From contig NC_044004.1 of the NCBI RefSeq assembly GCF_900496995.4, forward strand, positions 84,141,538 to 84,205,537: DNA of 64,000 bases, given 5' to 3'. A model generated the notes under the pieces. It was not told the origin of the DNA. It ran no database searches and saw nothing but the letters and a program-made list of their open reading frames with translations. Shown piece by piece: positions 10,617 to 23,271 of the stretch (its first letter is position 1; every line of letters begins with the position of its first letter). The position numbers were made by a program, and so were the translations under genes. The stretch is from Aquila chrysaetos chrysaetos. Its lineage: Eukaryota > Chordata > Aves > Accipitriformes > Accipitridae.

Positions 10617-13081
10617 ATGAACAGCAAACTTGTGGCTGTCCTGGCTCTTTTCCTGATTTCAGCGGCTATGTCTCAGGGTAAGTAAATCCCTCCCAAGATC
10701 CCCATGGCTGTAGTTATTGTCTAGGCATCTACCGAGATGCTTGTCCTTGCAGAGAGGTAGCTTTATACTTGTTTCAGCAAATTAGTTTCTTTTGAGAGAT
10801 TTTCAGCAATTTCTCTTCAGTCCGAAATCTACCACGTAGCCCTTGTACTGAAGAGTTACTGACATCATGTGGGAAAAATTTTAAGGATGCAACCTAAATT
10901 TGCTTTATTTCTATGTTTCACTTGAAGTATATGCAGCTAGAGACAGGATCTTCTTCTTAAGTATTTGAACGTTTCTCTCCCTTCTCACACAAAGAACAGT
11001 TTATGATCTCATATTTGTTACTTAACGATCATACTGCCTCGAGCGAGTAATATACAGCTGGGAACGGAGAATAAGCAGTATGAACATAGAAGCATGGACA
11101 AGCCTCCAACTAATGAAAAAAAATCTAGGGCTCTAACTTCTGCAGAGTTGCCAGTTTGTCGATCCAGATACTAAAACAATGCAATTAACCATACAGTGTA
11201 GTCAGTACAAGTAACCTCAAAATACGTGGTTTTATTTTTAAAAGATGTGTTAATTTAGTTTTAAATGTACTTGGGCATCAGCTCCTCTGAAACAAATAAG
11301 CAACTGATCTTTATACCGTGAGGATTTAGGCAGCTTGGACAAATGCAGTATTTTAATTGAGAATGTTGTTAAAATAGAGCAGTCGTGCTTTATGTCTGAT
11401 ACAGTGATGTCTCTCAAACCACGATCTTCCTTTTCTGTTCACAGGTATGACCCTGGCAAGGATGGGAACCGAGCTGCGGTGCCAGTGCATAGCCACGCAT
11501 TCAAAGTTCATCCCTCCTAAATCCATTCAAGATGTGAAGCTGACACAGAGCGGCCCCCACTGCAAGAACGTTGAAGTCATGTAAGTAGCTCTGCAAGAGC
11601 CTCCCTCTTCTTCACCTACGCTCTGCCGCTGCTGCGGCTGCAGGGGCTTTTCCGCTTCATGACAAATATGACAGTTAGCAGGCTGACATGATGTAGTTGG
11701 ATTTGGTTATTCTTTTGAGAGATGGTTTTAAGTAGTGCACCATGTTTTTCATCGCCTCTATGACCTTACATATTCCTGAACTGATCATTATTTATCTGTC
11801 ATGGGACATATTAAATTATTCTGGTGGTAGAACATGAATTTCGAGGGCTGGCCAGTTCTTAATACATGAGGTAATAACATAGTTTAAACCCTGCATTTAT
11901 TAGGCAGGGAAAACTTCCATGAAAACAGCCTGCATCAGTCTCAGAGAGACAAATTAAGTTCCCACAAGCAGATTTAGGGAAACAGTGAAACTAATGTTAT
12001 CTGGAATAGCATGGAGGAGGGACTAAAATGTTGAAATCCTTACAGTGCTGAAACACATTTTCACCACTGGAGGTTTCAATCGTTGTGTAAGAAAGCTTTA
12101 CTAATGTAAACAAATTCAAACCAAGCACCCACATATATTGAGAAAGCCTTTTGGGAGTGTGTGACGGCTTTGAGAGCAGGCACACAGACTCAGACAACGT
12201 CTGGACAGTTTTAGTCTCCTCAGTTGTGGAACACATATAACAAAATGGCCAAGTCTAACCTAGAGAAGTTGGGATTAATTTATACTAACTAATCTAAAAA
12301 TGCAGCATTACATTCAGTGAGTAAACCAAATCCATGTAGTAGTTTCCTGACTTTTCTTTATTCCCTGTTTTGCAGAGCTACTCTGAAGGACGGCAGAGAG
12401 GTGTGCTTGGAGCCCACTGCTCCCTGGGTACAGCTGATCGTAAAGGCAATTTTGGCCAAGTAAGTCCCATTCCCTGTCAATCTGGGCACTTGAGTGGTAA
12501 ACCTCCCCCAAAAAGCCAGTTTGTAGGATTTCTTATCGATACTTCCCATTTTCTCTTAATCAGATTTAAAGAACAAGAAAACTTGCTGCTTAATTACAGA
12601 ATTAGTCTTAGTCTTTCTGACTCTGCTGCAAGGTCTTTGTTCAAGCCGATACGACACTACTAAGCCTTTGAGTACCGGCAACTCCATCTGGAGTGAAAGT
12701 AACACAGAAGTGTTTGTCTCCCTTTGAAAAACGAGGCTTTAAAAAAATTCATCTTCTCCTTACTTACAGTAGCATATGTTAATAATTCGTATTTCTGAGT
12801 TAATGAGTTTCTTGATGCAAGTAAATGCAGAAATTCATGCTGCAGAAGTTTCCTAGCTGGGCACCAGATATGCACACACTGGGATTTCAGTAATTGCTTT
12901 TGAAACATCAACTTTATTTTCTCTATGCCTCAAGATAGCACATAGAGTTGGAAACAGACCACTCATCCTTAACTGTTTGTGTAATGCTAACCAATGACAA
13001 CTGCTCTTGAACCTCCTTTTAAATTATCCTCTTCCCTCACCTCTTAACAGTGCTCAATTCAATTCTGACTCACCACTCTAA
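10617..13081 (+). CDS. CXCL8: Gene B: interleukin-8 orthologue (103 aa, 4 exons)
   Basis: Coding exons are 10617-10677, 11445-11580, 12376-12459 and 13051-13081, with GT-AG introns, joining to 312 nt. Residues 1-20 are a classic signal peptide ending AAMSQ. The mature N-terminus carries E30-L31-R32 directly before C33-Q-C35; C60 (in GPHC) and C76 complete the two disulphides. W83 lies in the C-terminal helix, and the last exon gives the tail [10 protein letters not shown]. Length and tail agree with chicken 9E3/CEF4 (CXCLi2, IL8L2), so this is the CXCL8 orthologue. The protein is secreted and attracts heterophils and monocytes through CXCR1/CXCR2. The promoter has AP-1 and NF-kB sites and the 3' UTR has AU-rich elements, as expected for a rapidly induced, unstable mRNA. 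Confidence 0.96.
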
Positions 13082-13215
13082 GAAACACGAGGACAGAAAA
13101 AATCTGGGAACTGCTCCAGCTCCTCTGCCGACAGAAACGTTCGGGAAAAGCATCATTTAGGCAGTGTACCATCTTCCACCTCCTGCATCAGTGTTATGAT
13201 GTTAATTATGGATTG

Positions 13216-13655
13216 TTTTATTTATTTATTTATTTATTTAACTTCATCTATTTAAGAAAGTCTTTCAAAATGGACAGTGTTGTCTGTGGGACACGCTGTT
13301 CATTGACACCGAAGACCCTGAATAGTTAAAGTGGTTTGCTAAAGGAAATGAAGAACCCTTGGCAGCCACTTCAGCCAAACTCAACTAGTTAAGTGCAATG
13401 CACTTACAGCACAGCTTATTTACGCTAAGCCTTACTATTTTGCTATTACACCAGCAAACTGATAATTCCTCCTGCTCCCCTGGAGTGAAACTAGTATGTT
13501 GTGTCAACAAGTTTCCTGAACCACAGTCAGACTGTGGCTAGACTGTGAAGTGTGATTTCTGACTTTAAAAATCTAGCCTACAGAATCTGTATGATTGTGC
13601 ATTTGGTATTTATTTATTTATTGTGATTTCCATGGTATTTATAAATGTATTTATC
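13216..13655 (+). promoter_or_regulatory. AU-rich elements in the CXCL8 3' UTR
   Basis: Overlapping ATTTA pentamers form a block at 13216-13241, with further clusters at 13606-13624 and 13635-13655. Such class II elements are bound by TTP/HuR-type proteins and control decay of cytokine mRNAs. A variant poly(A) signal ATTAAA lies near 13880, giving a 3' UTR of about 0.8 kb. Confidence 0.8.
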
Positions 13656-13899
13656 GAGTAGTTTCTATACAAGAGAGAAAATGATAATTTATTTCATTTC
13701 TACTGGATTTTCCATTCCTGCTATTCATTTCATAAGAAATATTCACAATCTCATTGCTCTGTAGAAGGACTTGGTTGTATGTCTAATTAGCTACACAATC
13801 AGCTAATGGAAATGGAAAAAACTACATCTCGCATACAGAGAATTTGCTTGTGAGAGTGTAATTATTCCTAACAATGTATTATTAAATGTTGTTTTTTAA

Positions 13900-16800
13900 A
13901 AAAAATCTGTTTGTTATCTGTTTGTTATTTTACATTTTAATTTGCTTTATTTGGAAACAGTCTGCTTCATTTTTGCCACCTCAGCCTGACTTCTGGAACT
14001 GAAATGAAAATTTCTAGTACATGGTACTGTAACTCACGCTGTTAGGTAACCTGACATTACTGAATGCAATAACAAACTCTCAGGGTAGGGTAAAATGTTG
14101 ACTCTCCTCTCTTCAGGCTATTCCCAGTCCTTGCAGACTAGTGCACTGTAGGGCAAGGCTCCTTACTTAAGTACCTTGCAGACAAGAGAATTTTACCCTC
14201 AGATGCCTAAACACTGCCAGTGTCCAGATCGGCTCCAGAGTTGTAAATCTTTACTACATCAAAAGGCCACTATTTGAATATCAAAACGGGAATTTGTAAC
14301 CTTTACTTTGGGTAGCCAAATATCAAGCATTTGCCCTTGTGTAACAACTGCTTCCTATTCTGATCCCTGATATGAAGAGTGCTGAGTACAAATGCCTGCC
14401 TCTTTTAAAAGGCCTGGCTATTCCTCCCCAGCATGCACAGGCACCAATGCTCGGCCCCTTTGGGAGAGGAGCACTCATACTGCATATGAACACCGAGGAA
14501 GGATTATGGCAGATAAACTGGGATGCTTCATATTGTTACCACCCCATCTCCTGTCCCACGGGGACTGTTGGAGAGCACAGCCCTCATGGGTGTAATGCGT
14601 CTTCCCACAGCACTCCCAGTTCAGTTTGTAAGACAGTAGTTTAAAACATCCATGCTTAACAATTCTCTGAAATCATCAGCTCAAAGTGCAACAGCGGCCA
14701 AATGAAAGCCAGAAACACGTTGGGCATCTTCAGGAAGGCAACTGAGAATAAGAGAGAGAGGGCATAGGTTTAAAGCCTATTGCTTTAAACTAGTGTGTAC
14801 TTGTTTATTTGAGGTATGCACACTTTGATTTCACTTTTACCTACGATCTAGATAGTCTTAAAACAGAAGAAGGATTTTTTTCCGGCTAACTTGGTGATCA
14901 TAAAATAAGAGAGCTGTCTTTGGCTTGCTTCTTCTTGAAGACCCTTTGCAGTAAGACTGACGTCAGTCCTCTCCTTGACCCACGTTATTTCAGCACCAGT
15001 TTGAGGCGTTCAGCCACTTGAACTCTGAACAATGTGCCCTGTCATCCTCCAGTTACCAGGCCATGCAGAAACCATAAGAGAAAACTGCACCCTTTGAAAA
15101 CATGGAGACTATTTAGTTAGTGTCTTTGTGTGTGTACGTGCATGTCTGTGTAACATACCCGAAAGCTGACCAGGCGGTGAGTAAGAGTCAGGACATTTGT
15201 ACCACAATGAAAGGAAGGACCCTGAAATTTCACTGCAGCTTAACTACATGTTCTTGTCCATCTCTCCTTCTCTGAATCTCATGTAAGCTTCTGCTCCCCA
15301 CGGCCACTTCATTTAGCATCTAAATTGTATTTCTACAACCCTGTCAGAAGGCCATTGCATGTTACAGCTGCCTTGTGTATTCACCGCCTTCCATTCATTT
15401 TTCTACTGCCCTCCTCCTCGCAATTAAATGTAGCAGAGATGTTTACATGTCCCTTCTGTCCTCAGCTACTTTCTTGGTCCCTTACTTCACCTTCCTTCCA
15501 AACCACGTTCACTTCCTTCTTTCATCAACAATTTCAGTTTGGGGGCAAGAGGACAGTAGCAACAACCAACCAACCAAGCAACAACCTTGTGTCATTTCCT
15601 TATCCTCAAACTCCCCCTCCCGTGCCTGGTTGCTGTAGTTCTGCTCTTGTATCCACAGCCTTTTCAATCACAAACTGTAATTTGTTCCCTCAAGTTTCAA
15701 TGTTACTGTTCTTATAATACCAAAAGTGTATTTCTCTCTAATGTATACATGCTCCAAACCATAGAGGAAGTCATTGAAAGAAATCCTGGAAAGTCCCTGA
15801 AAAATACTTTTAACTCTTCCTTAGGAGAACAGAGAATACAAACACTGGCTTGCTGTCCTCCACTTCTCTCTCTGTGCTCAATATTGACTAATACAAACAT
15901 CCTGGTTATGTATCAGGTAACATTTACTTGCTTTTGTTTATGGATTCCTTCCCATTCTGGAAATGATTGCATTTCTTATGTTGTTATCATATAACATGGG
16001 AAAATCCCAGGAAAATTACACATAGCAGTGGCTTGATATTGCAGACTTGTTCCAAGCATTGTATTTATTTTTGTTTATAACAGACTATTAGGAGCGACTC
16101 CACAGGAAATGGATCCTTTGTAAATTATTCAGACTGCCATGGAAACTTCTGGGTGAGCAAATAAACATTTTGTTTCTGTGTGTAAAAGTGAAACAAGAAT
16201 TTTGCCACCTAAAAAATAAACCCGAGATCTCTGTTGTTGAAAACCGTTGTGAAAACTTATTTTTAATATTACCTGCAGTTAATTATTTTTCATAATAACT
16301 ATTAGTGCCAGTCAGTGCACAGATGACTTCACAATTTCTGTGGATTGCTACAGAGGAAGATACTATGTGTGTAAGAATCTGGAAGGTAGGCTGAGAATCT
16401 AAGCGCAATTCGGAAAATGTGAAAGGAATAAGCTGTTTTCCTTTAGTCAGATCTAATGCTTAGCAAGAGTTCAAGTGCAAACTCTGTACTATTAATTACA
16501 GCTGCATATCTAAAGTACTTACAAAGCATTTTCTTCAAACCCAGCTCAGCATCCTGTGACAATGACTTCTACCGTTTAATCACACGTTGTGGAAGTACAC
16601 ACATCTGGTTGCTTTCAACATGACACATTGAAAGCAATACGATTTTCTCATATTTTATCTTCTTTTTTCCCATAATTTCTTTCTAAATGCTTCCAAAAAC
16701 TATAGATGCCTTTTTGACTGCCATAAAACATTGTACACAGTTCTACAAAAACATCAAACCTGTGACACCCAGATCTATTTCCTCAGTGACAAGAGCTAAT

Positions 16801-19800
16801 TTACAATTCCTTCTGTGCATATACAGTTAGGTTATAGGTATAACTAGGCTCACTGATAATAAGTTTCATCTGCCCTTTCATGAAACAGGCAACATTGTGA
16901 CATTGTTCTACAACTTTCTGCGGGCTGATTTCAACATAGCAATGCTCAATAATTTTGCATCATTACAAATATATTTATTTTAAACAATTACCAACCTCTG
17001 ACAGGTCCAACTATCTTATTCCATGAAAGTTAAAATTCACGAGGAACATGATCACATTTTTTGGAAAAAAAAAAAGGTTGTACTAGGTTGACCAGATCCC
17101 ACTTGCCTGTATCTCCACAGACTCAGCCAATGACTCCAGCGGATATGTGAAGTAAGACTTTTCCCTCCAAAGGGCGCATTGGCAACTCCAGTATCAGTCT
17201 ATCAATTTCTCCTATTCCTTACCAGAATATAGGTAAACTGGGGAAAATCTAATATTTTTTTCTTTTGCAGATAGCAATTTTTCATATATATAGACCTTAT
17301 AAAAATCTGTGGAAATAAAAGGTTATTAGACAAGTAGCTTGTTTTGAGAGCACATTTGGACCCAGTTAGTCACCTTACCTCCAAATGAGTCTTCAGTTTT
17401 TAAGACGACAGTGGAAAGAGGAGAGCTAAGCAGCTTTTTCTGACTCAGCTAATACAAAATGCCAGAATGCCAAAACCAATTTTTAAGCACTGAAGCAACA
17501 CTCACACTGAGGTCCTAAGATCAATGATTTCTAGCTTTTCCTTGCAACAATTTTCCAGAACAATGAAAGCTCCATAACTCATAAAAGGACCAAATGAGTA
17601 AGTCCACTCTCTCAGACTGGCTCTTTAATAAAAGATACATATTACACACATACACAGAAAAAATGAGACTTCAAAATACTGACAATTCTTCTTTTCCTCC
17701 TCTTTTTTTGAGGTCATATTTTTTTCAAGATTGCAAGCAGACAAGAGAATCAGAATTCAACTGTCCATGCTAAAACCAAAATGTCAATAAAATTGTAAAA
17801 GCTTGAAATACCTCTTCTATTTACCTTTAGGGACCTCCTCTGTAAATGTTTCTATCAATCACATTTGTTGACCTTTTTATTACATAAGGGTATCATGGAG
17901 AAGGGAGCCTTCTCTCATATCCGAGACATGGATACACATTTCATCTTTTTCTCTGGCACCAAGTCAGGGCAATGACCGTATTTATGGTTCTTCGATTCAT
18001 ATCTGTTCTTTCTTGACAGTTTTGTTTTGCTCTGAAAGTGGGATCAAGACATGAATGTGAACATGCTGAGAGGTTCTTGAATGAACTACTAGCATTCCCA
18101 GGATTAAGAAAGAAAAACGCCAAGCCCCTGGGCTCCTGCTTACCCCTCTGCCCTCTGAACTATGCTTGTGTCTGTGACAGCCTGTTCAGATTACCTTGAG
18201 GGGACAAGCAAGATTAGAAGGCTGCCTTTGCTCCACAGGGGATGCAAGCCCAGAGTTTCAGGGGATTGACTTGAGGATGCTCCCTGTAATAGAGCTGAGG
18301 GGTGCTTGGCCTTCAGGTTTGTGCTCAAGCCTCTGACACTGAAGCTACTCTCTTATCTATTTCATCTCACTTCTACTGTCTTCTTATCACAGGACCCTTG
18401 GCAAATTAAAGGAATCGGGCGGTGCCAGGGAGAATTTCCCTCCAGGAAATAATGAATGATTTAAGAGAAACTAAAACTTAGGCGGATGATAGGGAGACAA
18501 ACGTTAAATATGAGAAATGTAAACTTTTTTTTTTTTACACTATTTGCAGTGTATTCTTTCCTTCTTTACCATTGTATGAAGTGTAGGACATATATGAGGC
18601 ACACATTTGCCTGTCCTCTAGACTACCATCTCTCTTAGAGTTCTGCTAGTGTATATTCAAACTACAGCAATCTTCAGCAGTGTTTACTGCTAACTTTTGA
18701 AAGGACTTTTTGTCTCACTTTGTAGTGACTTTTAAAAATCCGAATAAGAAGGAGCGCATACATTTTATGAAAAGAAACTTTGTCCCCTTCCATTCAATTG
18801 AAGAAAGCTCTGTTTATGGCTATGAAGCATCAATAACACCAAAACACTAACAGAAGATATTCTTGCCCCATTAGCTGAATACTAAAGCATTCAGTGGCAG
18901 ATTTCATAAGCAGTAAGACTGGACACGCTAGTGAAAGCCTGGATCACATGTGTTTCTTTTTACTTGATGCAGAACTTCTAGAAGGAATAAGACTGCAGGA
19001 GGATGAACCACTGTGTGGGGGCAAAGCACAAGCATCAAGGAAACAATTAATAGTCAAAAGGTCAAAAGGAAAGGTCTTCTATCTGAAAGCCAGTACCTAT
19101 TTACTGGTACTCAGGAAAGCACTGCCACCTGCCACAATGGGAGATAATTAATGAGTACACATGCAACAGATGACTGCCTTATGTTCTCCCTTTAGTCAGG
19201 CTTTCACAGAAGTAAAGGAGAAGCAATATATACCAAGCACAGGAAAAGACCAAAGAGCAGAACTTGAAACATCACCTGCCACCACCCAGTCTTGGACATG
19301 GGACAGAACTCTTGCAATATTCCTTCCCATACAGAGGCATCCGGGGTGAAATCTTCCTCAGAGTCTACAGCACTTCAGACTTCAGCCTCCACTGATGTTC
19401 AGCTTGGGTTTTTCCACTAACTGAAACTACACAAAACTTATGTGAATTAAAACTAAAAAAACCCCAAAAGTCATTGGGACAACAAGTTATCTAAATCCTT
19501 AAGCAGTTTTAAAAAGAACACCCAAAATCTATTTGCAAACAGAGACATCGGAGATGCTTATGGTCATTCAAATCTCCTGGGCTGACAAGAAATTACTCTT
19601 GAACAGGAAGGGAAAAACAGAGAGGACTCATTTCTCGGTTTGTTTAAGCAGGCCACTCTTCCCTTGCAATGTGCTCGAAAACTAAGTGGCCCGCTGTAGT
19701 TGTTTTTTCTCATAGTGTTGCAAATATTCTGGTAAAGAAATACAAATTTAATCACATAAAAGAGTTTGGTTTGATTAAGAAGTAGAAAATTGTGAAGCAT
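13900..19800. other. Intergenic, no gene identified
   Basis: Several open frames of 60-135 codons occur (for example 15325-15717 and 15587-15994), but none shows a domain, splice structure or similarity I can recognise. There is a short (AG)n run near 14751-14760 and a poly(T) tract near 18528-18536. Confidence 0.45.
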
Positions 19801-19811
19801 AGGTATGGGAG

Positions 19812-20538
19812 TGTTAAGTTTGAAATGTAGTCATAGGAACTTAGGAACTTTAGAAAAGGTACTATGTGTAACCATAAGAATTCAAGTATTGTCTAAAATC
19901 AGTCAACCACAGAAACTTGACAAAGATTTGTTGATTTGTAGTGTTTTGTTTTAGGAAACTAAGGAAACCATTATGGACACCAGTTTGCTGCTTGGAAACC
20001 TCTTACCCTTCCCACCTTGATCTAATTATCGAGGATTCTAATCAGTAGAGTTAAGTGAGATTAACCAATGATTGTTTTAACATAAGAATATTAGTAAGAT
20101 GGTGTGACTGAAGGAACAATTATTAGAAAGGTTACATTTAAGAATAGACATAGTATGCATTTTTATGTAAACTAATATAGATGATGGTGAGAATTGTACT
20201 GCGCAGAATCACCTAAGAGAGGTCAAGAAGCAGACAAGTAAGGAAGACTATGGAAGACCACCAGAGGGCTTCTGAAGACCACCAGAGACCTTCACTGCAC
20301 CTGTGTCAAGAGACATTTACATATGCTAATGATTTATCGGAACGTTAATAATTATGTATAACATTTTCTAGAAATTTAGTGAATATGTATAACAGGTGTG
20401 TATTTAACCTGCACAGTTAGACTAGACAGGTGCATACGACAGGTGGAGCGATCCCCCGTGTGCCCAGCGCTGCAATAAAGGAGTGCCTGCTTCTGAACTT
20501 CTCATTGCTGTTAAGGAGTTTTATTCCAGATTTCGGCA
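19812..20538 (+). mobile_element. Solo LTR of an endogenous retrovirus (5' edge uncertain)
   Basis: The 3' part is typical of an avian LTR: a GC-richer segment with GGAGCGATCCCCCG and GTGCCCAGCGCTGC, an AATAAA signal near 20475, a short R/U5-like stretch, and an end at TTTCGGCA (20538). The 5' edge is placed at a TG near 19812 but could be later. No clean target duplication was found; a shared ATAGGTA lies near both ends but is offset by 3 bp. No internal viral genes are present. Confidence 0.55.
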
Positions 20539-21034
20539 ATAATAGGTAGAAAGAAAAAGTAGAAATTGGCTTTATGTTCAAATCTACAACACTGGGTTTG
20601 AAATATAATTCTGGCATTTCCACTAAACCTACATGTTCCACAAAAGCAAAAAGGTGAAGTCTTAAAACATGTTAACTGCTAATGTGCTGAGAATACAAAA
20701 TGGCAAGCAAGGACATGGGAATACAGCGCCCAAGAAACTAATCTATAGAAACCAGTAAATGAAACTACACTGCTGATACAACGTAAATGGATTTTTTTCT
20801 ATAAATCTGTGCCTATCTTATGTCTGGTTACATTTCTGTCCTTAGCAAGGTTTCTAGTGTGAACAGCAAGTTCACTACAGTCCACGGTGACATGCCACTC
20901 ACAGGAAAATTTTACCTTTTGCAACATTTAGGAATTTTTTATGACATAACCAACCACTGAACATGAAACACAAATTCTGAGGGTGCAATGCAGAAAGAGG
21001 ATGAATTACACTTCCCAGATGCCCATAATGCTCT

Positions 21035-21097
21035 GGAACAAGCGACGCCTGCGGAACAAGCTACGCCTGCTTATCTCTTATCTAATCTCTTATCTAA
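21035..21097 (+). repeat. Two tandem duplications upstream of the orphan exon
   Basis: An 18-bp unit beginning GGAACAAG is duplicated at 21035-21052 and 21053-21070 with one mismatch. A 12-bp unit TCTCTTATCTAA is duplicated exactly at 21074-21085 and 21086-21097. The second creates three TTATCT motifs (GATA-factor sites on the minus strand). Confidence 0.85.
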
Positions 21098-21103
21098 TCA
21101 TGA

Positions 21104-21155
21104 ATGGTATTGCTGCTGCCCTGGCTCTTCCTGATATCAGGAGCTGTGTCTGAAA
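21104..21155 (+). pseudogene. Orphan chemokine signal-peptide exon (relic of a lost paralogue)
   Basis: Aligned to exon 1 of gene B, this stretch keeps the last bases before the start (CTAATCATGAA at 21093-21103) and a similar leader. From the ATG at 21104 it encodes LFLISGAVSE where gene B has [10 protein letters not shown]. It then reaches a GTGAGC donor at 21156, leaving one base as in the other genes (phase 1). The ATG corresponding to gene B (21100) is frameshifted and hits TGA at 21151. No matching exon 2, 3 or 4 was found downstream before gene C. It is most likely a leftover of a deleted IL8-type copy; a gene with very distant exons cannot be excluded. Confidence 0.6.
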
Positions 21156-21159
21156 GTGA

Positions 21160-23029
21160 GCAAATTTTTCCAGTCCTTATGACTAAGACTAGAGTAACCT
21201 CCCAAAAATACCCAGTGACCTACCTGTTAAAATCCAAGCGTGTGTTTGTATGCATAGGCAGTGACAAGAAACCTGAAAAATTATTTTCAGTTTCAACAGT
21301 CTACACTCACTGAGAAAGCTACCTATCCTGCTCAGTACTTACTCTGAACTCCTGGCATATATTTAGAGAAACAGTTCTCTCACATTAGAAAATTATTTGT
21401 GTCCTATTTTCCACTTTGTCTGACCTCATTCTGGCTCAAATAATATTTTCTTTCATGCCGTATTCATTTTTCTTGATTTTGTATGGCAAAGCCCCAGAAT
21501 TTGGTTTGTATTTGTTTTTCCACTATAACAATTATTCTGTATGAAAAAGGATTGTTCAAATGGAGGAAGCATCTATATACAAGCTTCAAAGCCATAACAA
21601 ATAAATATTTGGAAAGGCATTAGTGCATATTTAATATGATATAACTAACTATAAATTGTGGTTATAGCAGGTTGAAGGTGCTTGAAAACAAACCTTTAGA
21701 TTTTTTTAATATTTAGGCAGTTTAGAACAAGGATCAGAGGCAATCCTTTATTCAAGTTTTGTCAATATGAGAATATTCTTCTAATATGAGAACTAGGGCC
21801 ATCATGTAAAGCTAATGGAAGTAAAGTTCAGACAAACAATAAGAGGTGGTTCTTCATGCAACAAATACTTGACCTGGGAAACTTCTTGCCAAAGAATTTT
21901 GTGTATTCCAAAAGTGTACAGAGACTGAAGACAAGATTCAAGAAGAACACAGAAGAAAATCCACCGAGGACACCTAGATGCACAGAAATGTCACCCAGGT
22001 CAGAAAACATCTGCTCTAAAATTCTGGACAAGTAGCCCCAAATGCATGTCCTCTTCTTTTCCTCTTTTCCAAGGTATCTGCTCTTCTCCAAGGCATCCCT
22101 TGCTCAGGAACAGAATAAAATACCAACTTCGATGGACCTTTACTCTGATCCTCAATGGCCATTCCTACATTTTCTGGTCTGCATCAGAATCCAATGCGAT
22201 TTATGAAGGAAACTTAAAAGTCATGTTGGAGACTCAAGAACTAGGCAACCTGCCTGAATCAGATTTGTATAGGATTACTTCTAGTACTAGTATCTGATAG
22301 TAGCTGCTTAATGAGGCTTTCTCAGATAACAAAATATTTAAAGGTTATTGTCCAGTCAAATAGGACTATTATTAAGTGTCAAGAAATCAGATAAAGTACA
22401 ATACACGTAATAGCATTTGGTCAAAATTTCTGGAAACGCTCAAAAGTGAGCAAAATTAGTTCCTGTGATATTAATCCAATTTCACCCCAAGCACTATGGG
22501 CATGACAGAATAGCACCACTAACTCCAGCACTGGCCTCAGCTGAGGCTTTTACAGACTGCCCCTTTATCTATAGGAGCACAACAACAACAAACCTCTCAC
22601 ACCAATTCGTATGTCCAGCTGCTAGCAAATTGTTACTCTAGTTCTTAAGAGCTATGAATTCTACCTGTTGCTGACAAACATTTCCATCTATAAGAAAATG
22701 CAAGAAGTAGTTTCATATCAACATTTCAGTCTCGCTGATGGGAATCTCAAGCCCAGCAATGTTCTTCTGTGGAACTGTAGTGATTGCTTTTAAGCACATA
22801 GGCTTAGTCTCTAAAACGATGTGACTTACTCAGTTTGCTTCCTTTCACCATATCAACAATCAGATATGACTGATACGAAGTGTACTTTGTGACCCTGCAA
22901 TCAAAAACGTCCTCTGAGCTGCAGTGTTGGAAATCCTGCATTTTCTACTTTTAAGAAAGGCTGTAAATTAAATGGCCACATTCTGAATATTTCTGAATGC
23001 TAAGTATTTGATCTGAGTGAGAAAACATG
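21160..23029. other. Intergenic, nothing identified
   Basis: Searched by eye for chemokine exons 2-4 that could follow the orphan exon (CXC pair, GPHC, CLxP..PW). None was seen. Confidence 0.45.
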
Positions 23030-23035
23030 TTTGCC

Positions 23036-23265
23036 TGTAGGGAACACCGTTCGGAAGATCTCGCGATGTCACGGAAAGGTAGAAGGCTAGTCGTCGCCTC
23101 CCTATGACATATCAGTAATCCCACCTACCGTTGTTAGTATAAAAGGAATTAACTGCGCAATAAAGGACGGAGTTGGCACTCACACCATGTGTGTTATCTG
23201 TCTCTTCCCTGGTCCAGGCCGACCAGTGATCTAATCGCGGCACCTTGATATGTAGCACTGCTACA
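23036..23265 (+). mobile_element. Solo LTR, 230 bp, with 6-bp target duplication
   Basis: It begins TGTAG and ends CTACA, a perfect terminal inverted repeat. It is flanked by the 6-bp direct repeat TTTGCC at 23030-23035 and 23266-23271. It contains a TATAAAAG box (about 23139) and an AATAAA signal (about 23160) in LTR order. A 6-bp duplication suits a beta-retrovirus-like (ERVK) element. No internal sequence remains, so it arose by LTR-LTR recombination. Confidence 0.8.
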
Positions 23266-23271
23266 TTTGCC

